Positions 19,532 to 27,296 of a stretch of 64,000 nucleotides of DNA are shown here, one piece after another. How positions within the stretch are numbered: position 1 is the stretch's first letter; every line of letters begins with the position of its first letter. The position numbers and the translations under genes were made by a program. The stretch is from Marinobacter adhaerens HP15 (GTDB taxonomy: Bacteria; Pseudomonadota; Gammaproteobacteria; Pseudomonadales; Oleiphilaceae): contig NC_017506.1 in the NCBI RefSeq assembly GCF_000166295.1, positions 3,286,001 to 3,350,000 of the forward strand. The letters are read 5' to 3'. The notes under the pieces were generated by a model. That model searched no databases. It was not told the origin of the DNA and saw nothing but the letters and a program-made list of their open reading frames with translations.

Positions 19532-20404
19532 GCGTTCCTGTTCCAGCAAATGCTGCTTTCGGTCGAGCCCCCAGCGGTAACCGCCCAGAGAGCCGTCACT
19601 GCGCAGCACCCGATGGCAGGGAATCAGCACGGCGATGCGGTTTCGCCCGCAAGCGGAGGCCACCGCCCGAACGGCTCTGGGCTCACCCAGTCGCTTTGCC
19701 AACTCTGTGTAACTCACCACCTCACCTTCGCGGACGCTCAGCAGGAGTTTCCAGACGCGTGTCTGGAAAGCGGTGCCGCGGATATCCAGAGGTACATCCG
19801 GGCGAGGCGTGTTCTGGCTGAGGTGTTCGTCCAGAGCGGCAATCCAGGCATCCAGCTCCGGCGATGCCTTTGCCTCAGAGGGAACCAGTCGTGCCTTCGG
19901 AAACTCTCTCTGCAATCGATCCTGAAGCGCCGCTTCGTCATCCCCGAATTCGGCAAAACACACGCCCTGATCGGTGGCGGCCATCATCAACAGGCCGAGT
20001 GAGGTTTGCCGGCAGGCATGGGTGATGGTTTCACCTTCCCCACCCTTGCCGTAACGGGACGGCGACATGCCGACCTGTCGGTCCGCCTTTCCGTAAACGC
20101 GACTGACCGACCCAAAGCCGGCATCGTATATGGCGTCGGTCACCGTTTGACCATGCTTGAGGGCCTGTTTGAATGTCTTCAGGCGCAATGCATCCTGATA
20201 GGCCTTTGGCGAAACTCCGAAGGTTTTCTTGAACGCCCTTTGGACGTGGGATGCCGAGAGCCCTATGAATGCCGCCATGTCTTCGAGTGTCAGACGCTCA
20301 TCCGGCCGGCTTTCAATAAATCGCGCCAGCTCGACCATTCTATCGGGCGCACTGGCAGACAGTTCCGGTTCGCGGTCCACCGCCGAGCGTTCATTGCAGG
20401 CCAT
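19514..20404 (-). CDS. Ada-like AraC/methylated-DNA-cysteine methyltransferase fusion
   Basis: A 296-residue bifunctional protein. The N-terminal AraC helix-turn-helix spans about residues 20-115 (LTLEDMAAFIGLSASHVQRAFKKTFGVSPKAYQ). The C-terminal half is an O6-methylguanine-DNA methyltransferase with the acceptor motif IPCHRVL and the trailing GGYRWG. It resembles E. coli Ada without the N-terminal zinc/phosphotriester-sensing Cys domain, as in many bacteria, so methylphosphotriester-induced activation is not expected. The ribosome-binding site is AAAGGAG. Confidence 0.9.
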   Translation of the reverse strand: MACNERSAVDREPELSASAPDRMVELARFIESRPDERLTLEDMAAFIGLSASHVQRAFKKTFGVSPKAYQDALRLKTFKQALKHGQTVTDAIYDAGFGSVSRVYGKADRQVGMSPSRYGKGGEGETITHACRQTSLGLLMMAATDQGVCFAEFGDDEAALQDRLQREFPKARLVPSEAKASPELDAWIAALDEHLSQNTPRPDVPLDIRGTAFQTRVWKLLLSVREGEVVSYTELAKRLGEPRAVRAVASACGRNRIAVLIPCHRVLRSDGSLGGYRWGLDRKQHLLEQERSASAE

Positions 20405-20498
20405 GTGATGACTCCTTTATCTGCATCCGACCATTCGTTGAAAGGATGCGCGTTTGCGGCCGGCGCTGCCATCCGTTTCTTGCGGTGATCACACATCA

Positions 20499-21197
20499 TT
20501 AATCAAGCGATTGGATATACGCCTGCAAGGCCCGGGGACTGCAAAGGGTAATCTGTCCGTAGCCCAAGGCGAGCAAGCTCCGGCTTTCGAGGGCCTTGAT
20601 ACGACTGTGCACCCCTTGCCTCGTCATGCCCATCATGTTGGCCAACTGTTCGCGAGTGAGTTTCAGGGCGACTGGTTCCACCGATGAAGTGCGCACGCCC
20701 TGGATTTCCGCCAGGAACAGCAAGCGCCGCCCAATCCGCGCGGTCACGCCTCGCAGGGCGTCATCCTCAATAATCGACATGGCTGACCAGAGTCGCCGGC
20801 TGACAAGGTCCAGAGCAATCGGATAGCTCTCAGGGTAGCTTGCCATGAGTTGCCGGAAACTTTCGCCAGGCAACTCAACGATGACAGCTTCCTCGTGGGC
20901 TGTCGCTCCATAAACTCTGGGCATACCCGGCGAGAAGACGGTATCTCCGAACCAGGATCCGGCATCAAAGATGATCAGGGTCGCCTCGCGGCCCGCTGCA
21001 TTCACAGAGGTGATCCGCACGGTTCCGCTGGCAATCACGCAGAGTGTTGACTGCATTGATCCCCGATCATAAATGGGATCGTCGGCGCCAAACCGTCGCG
21101 TTCTGGCCATGGCCGCCACTTCCCGAAAAGCCGTATCCGGGAAGCCCGCCAATAAAGGGCAGGAACGCATCACCGCTTCCACGTCTGGCACCGCCAT
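20499..21197 (-). CDS. Crp/Fnr family transcriptional regulator
   Basis: A 232-residue regulator with an N-terminal cyclic-nucleotide-binding-like beta-roll (about 25-120) and a C-terminal winged helix (LTREQLANMMGMTRQGVHSRIKALESRSLL). No CxxC-type Fnr cluster motif is visible, so it is unlikely to be an oxygen sensor. The start at 21197 has GGAG seven bases upstream; the longer upstream reading frame has no such support. It is divergent from the class II aldolase gene, with a 19-bp palindrome in the shared region, so it probably regulates that operon and itself. The effector is unknown. Confidence 0.85.
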   Translation of the reverse strand: MAVPDVEAVMRSCPLLAGFPDTAFREVAAMARTRRFGADDPIYDRGSMQSTLCVIASGTVRITSVNAAGREATLIIFDAGSWFGDTVFSPGMPRVYGATAHEEAVIVELPGESFRQLMASYPESYPIALDLVSRRLWSAMSIIEDDALRGVTARIGRRLLFLAEIQGVRTSSVEPVALKLTREQLANMMGMTRQGVHSRIKALESRSLLALGYGQITLCSPRALQAYIQSLD

Positions 21198-21229
21198 CAA
21201 CAATCTCCAAAACTGGCAAGACAACCCCA

Positions 21230-21248
21230 TCAAATGTAAACCATTTGA
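21230..21248. promoter_or_regulatory. 19-bp palindrome between divergent regulator and aldolase genes
   Basis: Perfect inverted repeat TCAAATG-TAAAC-CATTTGA in the 130-bp divergent promoter region. The likely ligand is the adjacent Crp/Fnr-type regulator, although the half-sites run opposite to the classical TTGA...TCAA Fnr box. Confidence 0.55.
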
Positions 21249-21327
21249 CAGTTTGTTGACCATAAATAGGCCTAGACTCGGAGCTGATCCATTCCAACAA
21301 CAACCGGACACCCCAGAGGTCACCCGA

Positions 21328-22098
21328 ATGTCTGAACCCTTATCAATTCCGTCCAAGAAAGAACAGGTGAGTGCTGAAGAATGGCAACTGCGCGTTGATC
21401 TTGCCGCCGCCTACCGCCTGATTGCCCTCTACGGCTGGGACGATCTGATCTTCACGCATATTTCCCTGCGGATCCCCGGTGACGAGCACCATTTCCTGAT
21501 CAATCCTTACGGCATGATGTTCGAGGAAATCACGGCCTCCAGCTTGGTGCGCATTGACCAGGAAGGGAACAAGGTCAACCCTGACGATTTCGACATCAAC
21601 CCGGCCGGGTTCACCATTCACAGTGCCATCCATGCGATTCGTGAGGATGCCGCCTGCGTAATGCACACCCACACCACTGCCGGCGTGGCTGTCTCAGCGC
21701 AGAAGGAAGGATTGCTGCCGTTGTCCCAGCAGAGCCTGTTCCCGCTCTCGGGTCTTGCCTACCACGACTACGAAGGCGTGGCTCTGAGGGAAGACGAAAA
21801 AGCGCGCCTGCAGGCGGATCTGGGCAACGCCCGTTTCATGATCCTGCGCAACCACGGCCTGCTGACCACCGGGCCCAGCGTAGCCGAAGCCTTCCTGGGC
21901 ATGTACATCCTCCAGCGTGCCTGCGAAGTCCAGATCCAGGCCATGTCCGGGGGCCAGCCGCTGGTGCAGATTCCGGACAGCATTCTCAGTTCGATCCGAG
22001 AACAGGCCAAGCAGGTCACCAAGGGTATGGGCGGCAACCTCGCCTGGCCGGGACTGCTGCGCAAGCTGGATCGCATTGATCCCGGTTTCAGAGATTAA
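21328..22098 (+). CDS. Class II aldolase/adducin-domain protein
   Basis: A 256-residue single-domain protein of the class II aldolase/adducin family. The zinc-binding residues are visible: the HTHTTAG cluster, the acid-rich FEEITASSLVRID loop and the NHGLLTTG motif. Family members are lyases or epimerases acting on sugar phosphates or short oxygenated acids; the substrate here is unknown. Start at 21328 with AGAGGT upstream. The HD-domain gene follows 18 bp later, so both are in one operon. Confidence 0.85.
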   Translation: MSEPLSIPSKKEQVSAEEWQLRVDLAAAYRLIALYGWDDLIFTHISLRIPGDEHHFLINPYGMMFEEITASSLVRIDQEGNKVNPDDFDINPAGFTIHSAIHAIREDAACVMHTHTTAGVAVSAQKEGLLPLSQQSLFPLSGLAYHDYEGVALREDEKARLQADLGNARFMILRNHGLLTTGPSVAEAFLGMYILQRACEVQIQAMSGGQPLVQIPDSILSSIREQAKQVTKGMGGNLAWPGLLRKLDRIDPGFRD

Positions 22099-22116
22099 TT
22101 TCGGAGGAAATACAGC

Positions 22117-22713
22117 ATGAGTGACGTCAATGCGCCCCAGGCGCAGTTCACCCATATGAAAGACGGCACGGCAGAGGACTGGCAGACCATCGCAAAGTCA
22201 TTCGGACAGTTTGCCAAAGGGCTTCCGGACAGGATCCTGGAGCACCTCAAACTGCTGGAGGGCGATTTTGGCGGTTTTCCGGTCGACCGGCTGTCCCATT
22301 GCCTGCAGACGGCTACCCTGGCCTACCGGGATGGCAAGGATGACGAATACGTGGTCTGTGCGCTGCTACACGACATCGGCGACACCCTGGGCACCTACAA
22401 CCACGCCGATGTGGCAGCCGTATTGCTGGAGCCCTTTGTCAGTGAAGCCAATCACTGGATGATAAAGCATCACGCCATCTTCCAGGGCTACTACTTCTTC
22501 CATTACCTGGGCATGGACCGGGACATGCGTAACGAATATCGGGATCACCCCCACTTCGAGCGCACCATCGAATTTGTCAGCAAATACGATTCCCCGGCCT
22601 TTGATCCCGAGGGCGAGACCCTGCCCCTCGAGTTCTTCGAACCCATGGTGCGCAAGGTCTTTGCCCAGCCGGTAAAGTCGCTTTACAAGGACGCCGAAAC
22701 CGCCACGGAATAA
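22117..22713 (+). CDS. HD-domain protein, possible PhnZ/TmpB-like mixed-valence diiron oxygenase
   Basis: A 198-residue single HD-domain protein. Metal ligands are visible: His61, His85-Asp86, His96, His118/119 and Asp158. Sequences such as CALLHDIGDTLG, LLEPFVSEANHWMIKHH and AIFQGYYFFHYLG resemble the HD oxygenase group (PhnZ, TmpB) more than the cyclic-nucleotide phosphodiesterase group. If so, it would oxidatively cleave or hydroxylate a small organic substrate using Fe(II)/Fe(III); this is inference. The ribosome-binding site is GGAGG. The operon partner is the class II aldolase gene. Confidence 0.75.
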   Translation: MSDVNAPQAQFTHMKDGTAEDWQTIAKSFGQFAKGLPDRILEHLKLLEGDFGGFPVDRLSHCLQTATLAYRDGKDDEYVVCALLHDIGDTLGTYNHADVAAVLLEPFVSEANHWMIKHHAIFQGYYFFHYLGMDRDMRNEYRDHPHFERTIEFVSKYDSPAFDPEGETLPLEFFEPMVRKVFAQPVKSLYKDAETATE

Positions 22714-22728
22714 GCCCCGGACGGGCTA

Positions 22729-24087
22729 TCAGAACATCTTCAGGTAACGATCCACTTCCCAGGAAGAGACGTGGTTCTGATAGCTCTCCCACTCGCCTTT
22801 CTTGAAGTCGATGAAGCTGTTGAACATGGCTTCACCGAAGACTTCTTTCGCCAGCGGATCGGCCTCAAAGGCCTCCACCGCCTCGCCCAGGTTCCTCGGC
22901 AGATACTCGATGCCCTGCTCGGCGATTTCAGCATCGCTGTAGTTGTACATGTTCTCGTGGTGGGGTGCGCCCGCGTCCAGACCTTCACGGATGCCTTCCA
23001 GGCCCGCAGCCAGTATCAGTGCACTGCCAAGGTACGGATTGCAGGCAATGTCTGCGGCACGGCATTCGATGCGCCCGCCCATGCCGGGGATCCGGATCAT
23101 ATTGGTGCGGTTGTTGGAGCCATAACACATGAACACCGGTGCCCAGGTGGAACCGGACATGCTGCCCTGGCGAACGAGCCGTTTGTAGCTGTTCACTGTC
23201 GGCGCAATCACGGCACTGATGGCCGCGCCGTGTTTCAGCACACCTGCGGTGAAGTGATAGGCGATCTTGCTGATGCCGCAGTTGTGCAGATCGTCGCCCC
23301 TGGGTTCGAACAGGTTTTCGCCGGTTTTCAGATCCGCCAGCGACATGTTGTAGTGGGCGCCACTGCCGGTGCGGTCGGCAAAGGGCTTGGGCATGAAGCT
23401 CGCGAAAGCGCCATGTTTGCGGGCAATCTCATTGGCCATCATCCGGAAGAACACCAGGCGGTCGGACATGGTCAGTGCGTCGGCATATTTGAAGTCGGTT
23501 TCGAACTGGCCGTTGGCGTCTTCGTGATCAAACGAGTACACATCCCAGCCCAGCTCGTTCATGGCGTCTACCAGCTCATCCATGATGGGCAGGTTATCCA
23601 TGAGCGTGCGGGGGTCGTAACAGGGCTTGCCCAGGTTGTCGCGATCACTCAGCGGGGCAAAGCCACCATCCTCGGTATCCCGGAACAGGAAGAACTCGGT
23701 TTCAATACCGAGATTGAAGCGATACCCCATATCGGCCGCCGCACTCAGCTGACGACGTAGAATATTCCGGGAACAGGCTTCGAAAGGCGTGCCGTTCAGG
23801 AACAGATTGCCCGGGAACCAGGCCAGCTGGCGATTCCAGGGGCAGATGGCCAGCCCATCGGCATCCGGCATGGAGGCGACCTCGTCGTCGGAGATATCCT
23901 GGGGCACGCCATCCAGGGCGGCGCCTGTGTAAAGCTCCGAGCCTTCCATCATTTGCCCCAGGTGAGCCACGGGCACGAACTTGCCTTTGGTCACACCGTG
24001 GATGTCCACGTAGCTGGCAATGGCGTATTTCACACCTTCCTCTGTGAGCTTCTCTTTCAGGGCCTGGGTGTTGGTCAATTCCGTCAT
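22729..24087 (-). CDS. glnT: GlnT-type (type III) glutamine synthetase family protein
   Basis: A 452-residue glutamine-synthetase-fold enzyme. It has the N-terminal beta-grasp, the catalytic segment with metal-ligand Glu residues (NLGIETEFFLF, EDANGQFETDF), the ATP/glutamate region (FMPKPFADRTGSGAHYNMS) and the SYKRLVRQG loop. Type III GlnT-like enzymes include true glutamine synthetases and relatives that ligate amines such as methylamine to glutamate. The start at 24087 (MTELTN) has GGAG upstream; a 28-residue extension is not supported. It is convergent with the HD gene and divergent from the alpha/beta hydrolase, all inside the guanidine island. Confidence 0.85.
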   Translation of the reverse strand: MTELTNTQALKEKLTEEGVKYAIASYVDIHGVTKGKFVPVAHLGQMMEGSELYTGAALDGVPQDISDDEVASMPDADGLAICPWNRQLAWFPGNLFLNGTPFEACSRNILRRQLSAAADMGYRFNLGIETEFFLFRDTEDGGFAPLSDRDNLGKPCYDPRTLMDNLPIMDELVDAMNELGWDVYSFDHEDANGQFETDFKYADALTMSDRLVFFRMMANEIARKHGAFASFMPKPFADRTGSGAHYNMSLADLKTGENLFEPRGDDLHNCGISKIAYHFTAGVLKHGAAISAVIAPTVNSYKRLVRQGSMSGSTWAPVFMCYGSNNRTNMIRIPGMGGRIECRAADIACNPYLGSALILAAGLEGIREGLDAGAPHHENMYNYSDAEIAEQGIEYLPRNLGEAVEAFEADPLAKEVFGEAMFNSFIDFKKGEWESYQNHVSSWEVDRYLKMF

Positions 24088-24241
24088 CCTGTTTTTCTCC
24101 GGCCCGTCATGCGGGCAATCAGTTTGGGTTCTGGCACGTTTCTTTCTTTGTTTTTGCCATTCAACATACATGCCAGCGTGTATATATAAGAGCGAAGGCG
24201 ACAGACTTCAGGCAAACAGTCAGCCTGAAAGAGAGGGGAAA

Positions 24242-25273
24242 ATGGCGTCGAAGCAATGGCTTGTAGAAGATTACGAAGCAGGTGACCTGCCTCTGACTTC
24301 CGGCGAAACGTTGCACTCCGCGAGATTGCGGTACCACCGCATCGGCGAGCTGAATGCACCAAAAGACAACCTTATTATGCTGCCCACGTACTACGGTGGT
24401 GCAGCCGCGGGTAATCACCCGTGGGTTAGAGGCAACAGCCCCCTCGATCCGGATCGTTACTGCATCGTTATTCCCGCTTTGTTGGGCGCAGGCGAATCAT
24501 CCTCACCCTCGAACACCGCCGGAGCACAGGGCGGCCCGGGCTTTCCTTCCGTGTCCCTGTATGACAACGTGATGCTACAAAAGCGGTTGGTGGAGGACAT
24601 CTTCGGAGACGCCCGGATCGCGCTGGTGATGGGCTGGTCCATGGGCGGGATGCAGGCGCTGCAGTGGGGCTGTTTGTTTCCGACGCAGGTGCGCGCAGTG
24701 CTGGCCACCTGCTGCACCGCGCGGTGCTATCCCCACAACCGGGTATTTCTTGAGGGCGTAAAGGCGGCACTGACCTGTGACCACGCCTTCGAGAATGGCC
24801 GCTACCGGACTCCACCCGAACTCGGACTCCGGGCCTTCGGCCGGGTTTATGCGGGCTGGGCTTATTCCCAGGCGTTTTTCCGTCACGAGCTCTGGCGCGA
24901 ACAGGGTTTTGGCTCCATTGAAGAGCTGCTGCGATTCTGGGAGCAGGATCATCTGGGCCAGGACGCCAATGATCTGCTCACCGTACTGAACACCTGGCAG
25001 AACGGCGATATCAGCGACAACCCCGTATTTGGCATGGATTACGAAGCGGCGCTCTCTGCCATTGCCATGCCTACCCGAATGATGCCCTGCACCACCGATC
25101 TCTACTTTACCGAGGAGGACGCCAGTGAGGATGGCCGCCGGATGCCCGGCGCAACCGTGGAATCGCTGGAATCGGACTGGGGCCACGTTGCCGGTGGTGC
25201 GGGCCGGGAGGCTCAAAGCCACAATCGCATCCTTGCGGCCGCCCGGGCCTTGCTCTCGGGAAAGGCGTCATGA
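24242..25273 (+). CDS. MetX-like alpha/beta-hydrolase (homoserine O-acetyltransferase fold)
   Basis: A 343-residue alpha/beta-fold protein. The nucleophile Ser133 in GWSMGGMQ and a C-terminal His in DWGHVAGG complete the triad. Sequence flow (LIMLPTYYGGAAAGNHPWVR, YCIVIPALLGAGESSSPSN, VSLYDNV) resembles homoserine O-acetyltransferase family members that act as hydrolases; a biosynthetic acetyltransferase role is unlikely outside a methionine context. The start at 24242 has GAGGGG upstream. It lies just before the second guanidine riboswitch but is transcribed separately. The substrate is unknown. Confidence 0.82.
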   Translation: MASKQWLVEDYEAGDLPLTSGETLHSARLRYHRIGELNAPKDNLIMLPTYYGGAAAGNHPWVRGNSPLDPDRYCIVIPALLGAGESSSPSNTAGAQGGPGFPSVSLYDNVMLQKRLVEDIFGDARIALVMGWSMGGMQALQWGCLFPTQVRAVLATCCTARCYPHNRVFLEGVKAALTCDHAFENGRYRTPPELGLRAFGRVYAGWAYSQAFFRHELWREQGFGSIEELLRFWEQDHLGQDANDLLTVLNTWQNGDISDNPVFGMDYEAALSAIAMPTRMMPCTTDLYFTEEDASEDGRRMPGATVESLESDWGHVAGGAGREAQSHNRILAAARALLSGKAS

Positions 25274-25363
25274 TCGAGCATCCGAACCTATGCCGCACCA
25301 ACCCGGTGCATATTTTTGCCGATGCTTTTGCCGGGATGACCCGTTTTCGCCCGCTCTTCGGAT

Positions 25364-25380
25364 CTGGCATGCCATCTGCA
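25364..25380 (+). promoter_or_regulatory. Sigma-54 promoter of guanidine operon 2
   Basis: CTGGCATGCCATCTGCA has GG (25366-25367) and GC (25378-25379) ten bases apart. It shares TGGCATG-N4-CTGCA with the promoter of operon 1. It lies about 85 bp before the riboswitch, just downstream of the MetX-like gene. Confidence 0.72.
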
Positions 25381-25463
25381 CTGTTTCCGACTGACGGTTT
25401 TCAAAAACCCGATCCGTTCAAAGCACTGTTCACAACACCGCAGACAGAGCGACGGACAAAATG

Positions 25464-25566
25464 GGTGACTAGGGTTCCGGTCCGGGCAGTCAAGGTTCCC
25501 GGATGGCTGGTCCGAGAGTTACCGACCTCTGGGGAGGTTACACGGCGGGACAAAAGCCCGGGAGAC
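25464..25566 (+). ncRNA. Guanidine-I (ykkC) riboswitch 2
   Basis: The conserved elements ACTAGGGTTCCGG (25468-25480), CTGGTCCGAGAG (about 25507) and ACACGGCGGGACAAAAGCCC through GGGAG (about 25540-25565) match riboswitch 1. No T-tract terminator is seen. Instead GGTTACACGGC inside the aptamer (25536-25546) is complementary to GCCGTG (25603-25608) and GTAACC (25613-25618) just before the ribosome-binding site AGAGGAG, which suggests translational or structural control. It drives the ABC permease/ATPase pair. Confidence 0.95.
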
Positions 25567-25632
25567 TGAATCGCAAGGGACGTTGTTACCCGCGATGACC
25601 TTGCCGTGTTGTGTAACCAGAGGAGACGATTC

Positions 25633-26448
25633 ATGCGAATGATCAACCATCACCCCGGGCGTGTTTCCGCTACCCTCTTGGGCCTGCTGCCCTTTCTGTT
25701 GATCATGCTCATCTACAGCTTGGCCTCCCAGGAGCGCCTGGCAGACAACCCCAACGACAAACTCCTTCCCGGCCTGGAGCAGATGACCGCGGCCGTGGAT
25801 CGCATGGCTTTTCAGGAGGACCGTCGCAGCGGCGACTACCTGATGTGGCAGGACACGACCGCCAGTCTGGCGCGCCTTGGAATGGGCGTCGGTATCGCCG
25901 CCTCGCTGGCGCTGGTGGTCGGTATTCTCAATGGAGTGCTGCCACTGGTCAGGGCCAACCTTGCTCCTCTGGTTTCTGCCCTTTCCATGGTGCCGCCGCT
26001 GGCCATACTACCGATTCTCTTCATTGTGTTCGGGCTGGGCGAGCTTTCCAAAGTCATGCTGATCGTGATCGGCACTGCGCCCATCATGATGCGAGATGTG
26101 GCCCAGCGGGTCCGCGAACTTCCCGGCGAGCAACTGATCAAGATCCAGACTCTGGGCGCGAATTCCTGGCAAGTAATCACCCGCATGGCCCTGCCCCAGG
26201 TGCTGCCCCGCCTGATCGACGCCGTGCGCCTGAGCCTTGGCCCCGCCTGGCTGTTCCTGATTGCCGCCGAGGCGATTGCCTCCACCGAAGGCCTTGGCTA
26301 CCGGATCTTCCTGGTGCGGCGCTACCTGGCCATGGACGTGATCCTGCCCTATGTCATCTGGATCACCATTCTCGCCATTGTTATCGACCAGTGCCTGCGT
26401 CTGGCAAACCGCAGGCTGTTCCCCTGGTACAACGCAGGAGGCCACTGA
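25633..26448 (+). CDS. ABC transporter permease, guanidine-riboswitch operon
   Basis: A 271-residue inner-membrane permease of the SsuC/NitT (BPD) type. About six hydrophobic segments are seen, and the cytoplasmic EAA-like loop lies in TLGANSWQVITRMALPQVLPRLIDAVR. The periplasmic insert after the first helix (QERLADNPNDKLLP) is typical of the urea carboxylase-linked subfamily. The ribosome-binding site is AGAGGAG. It presumably works with the ATPase that follows and the solute-binding protein at 17770-18837. Its stop overlaps the ATPase start (TGATG). Confidence 0.88.
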   Translation: MRMINHHPGRVSATLLGLLPFLLIMLIYSLASQERLADNPNDKLLPGLEQMTAAVDRMAFQEDRRSGDYLMWQDTTASLARLGMGVGIAASLALVVGILNGVLPLVRANLAPLVSALSMVPPLAILPILFIVFGLGELSKVMLIVIGTAPIMMRDVAQRVRELPGEQLIKIQTLGANSWQVITRMALPQVLPRLIDAVRLSLGPAWLFLIAAEAIASTEGLGYRIFLVRRYLAMDVILPYVIWITILAIVIDQCLRLANRRLFPWYNAGGH

Positions 26449-27233
26449 TGAGCTTCATTACTGTCAACAATCTCTGGAAGGAATACGGCGATCAGGTGAT
26501 CCTGGAGAACCTGAACCTGAGCGTGAAACAGGGCGAATTCTGCACCCTCGTGGGCGCCTCCGGGTGTGGCAAATCCACCTTCCTGAAAATGCTTCTGGGC
26601 CAGGAGACCCAGACCCGCGGCGAACTGCTACTGGAGGGCGAGGCCTTCCCCGGCGAGCCGGACCGGAACCGGGGTATCGTATTCCAGCGCTACTCGGTGT
26701 TCCCACACCTGACGGTGCGCCAGAACGTGCTAATGGGTCTGGAGCTGGAACAGAAACCCTGGCTGGGCAAGCTGTTCGGCGGCGCCCGCAAGGTAGCCCT
26801 CGAAAAAGTGGACGCCATGCTGGAGTCGGTGGGCCTGAGCCCATCGGCCAACAAATGGCCCCACGAACTCTCCGGCGGCATGCAGCAGCGGCTCGCGATA
26901 GCCCAGTCGCTGATCATGCGGCCACGGGTTCTGCTGCTGGATGAGCCTTTCGGCGCATTGGACCCCGGTATTCGCGGTGACATGCATGATCTTCTGTTGA
27001 AATTATGGCAGGAGACCGGTACCACCATCTTCATGGTGACCCACGATCTGAAGGAAGGTTTTTACCTGGGCACCCGACTGCTAGTGTTCGACAAGGTGCG
27101 CAACGATCCCCATGACCCACAGGCATTCGGTGCCACCATCACCTACGACTTGCCGATCGGGCAGACGGATCGAAAACTGTTCGAAGACATTCACCAGTCG
27201 GTCAGCGAGACAGCCCGTAATCAGGCCGCCTGA
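26448..27233 (+). CDS. ABC transporter ATP-binding protein, guanidine-riboswitch operon
   Basis: A 261-residue ATPase with Walker A GASGCGKST, signature LSGGMQQR, Walker B VLLLDEPFGALD and the switch His in VTHDLKEG. The sequence is of the SsuB/NitT class. The start at 26448 overlaps the permease stop by one base. It is expected to energise import of guanidine or a related compound together with 25633-26448 and 17770-18837. A strong bidirectional terminator follows. Confidence 0.9.
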   Translation: MSFITVNNLWKEYGDQVILENLNLSVKQGEFCTLVGASGCGKSTFLKMLLGQETQTRGELLLEGEAFPGEPDRNRGIVFQRYSVFPHLTVRQNVLMGLELEQKPWLGKLFGGARKVALEKVDAMLESVGLSPSANKWPHELSGGMQQRLAIAQSLIMRPRVLLLDEPFGALDPGIRGDMHDLLLKLWQETGTTIFMVTHDLKEGFYLGTRLLVFDKVRNDPHDPQAFGATITYDLPIGQTDRKLFEDIHQSVSETARNQAA

Positions 27234-27251
27234 TCTAACGGACAGCTCAAT

Positions 27252-27281
27252 AAAAAAGGTCGCCCCAGGGCGACCTTTTTT
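27252..27281. terminator. Bidirectional terminator between ABC operon and pedH
   Basis: GGTCGCC and GGCGACC form a stem with a four-base loop, flanked by AAAAAA on the left and TTTTTT on the right. It therefore terminates both the plus-strand ABC operon and the convergent quinoprotein gene, whose stop is 16 bp away. Confidence 0.93.
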
Positions 27282-27296
27282 GCACTTTGGCTTGGA

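Noticed and set aside
24140..24190. Sigma-54-like TGGCATG-N4-TTGAA upstream of glnT on the minus strand
   Set aside because: The -12 element reads GA instead of the near-invariant GC, so it is not supported without transcript data.
25270..25569. 99-codon plus-strand frame before the ABC permease
   Set aside because: It runs straight through the sigma-54 element and the guanidine-I aptamer, so it is non-coding.
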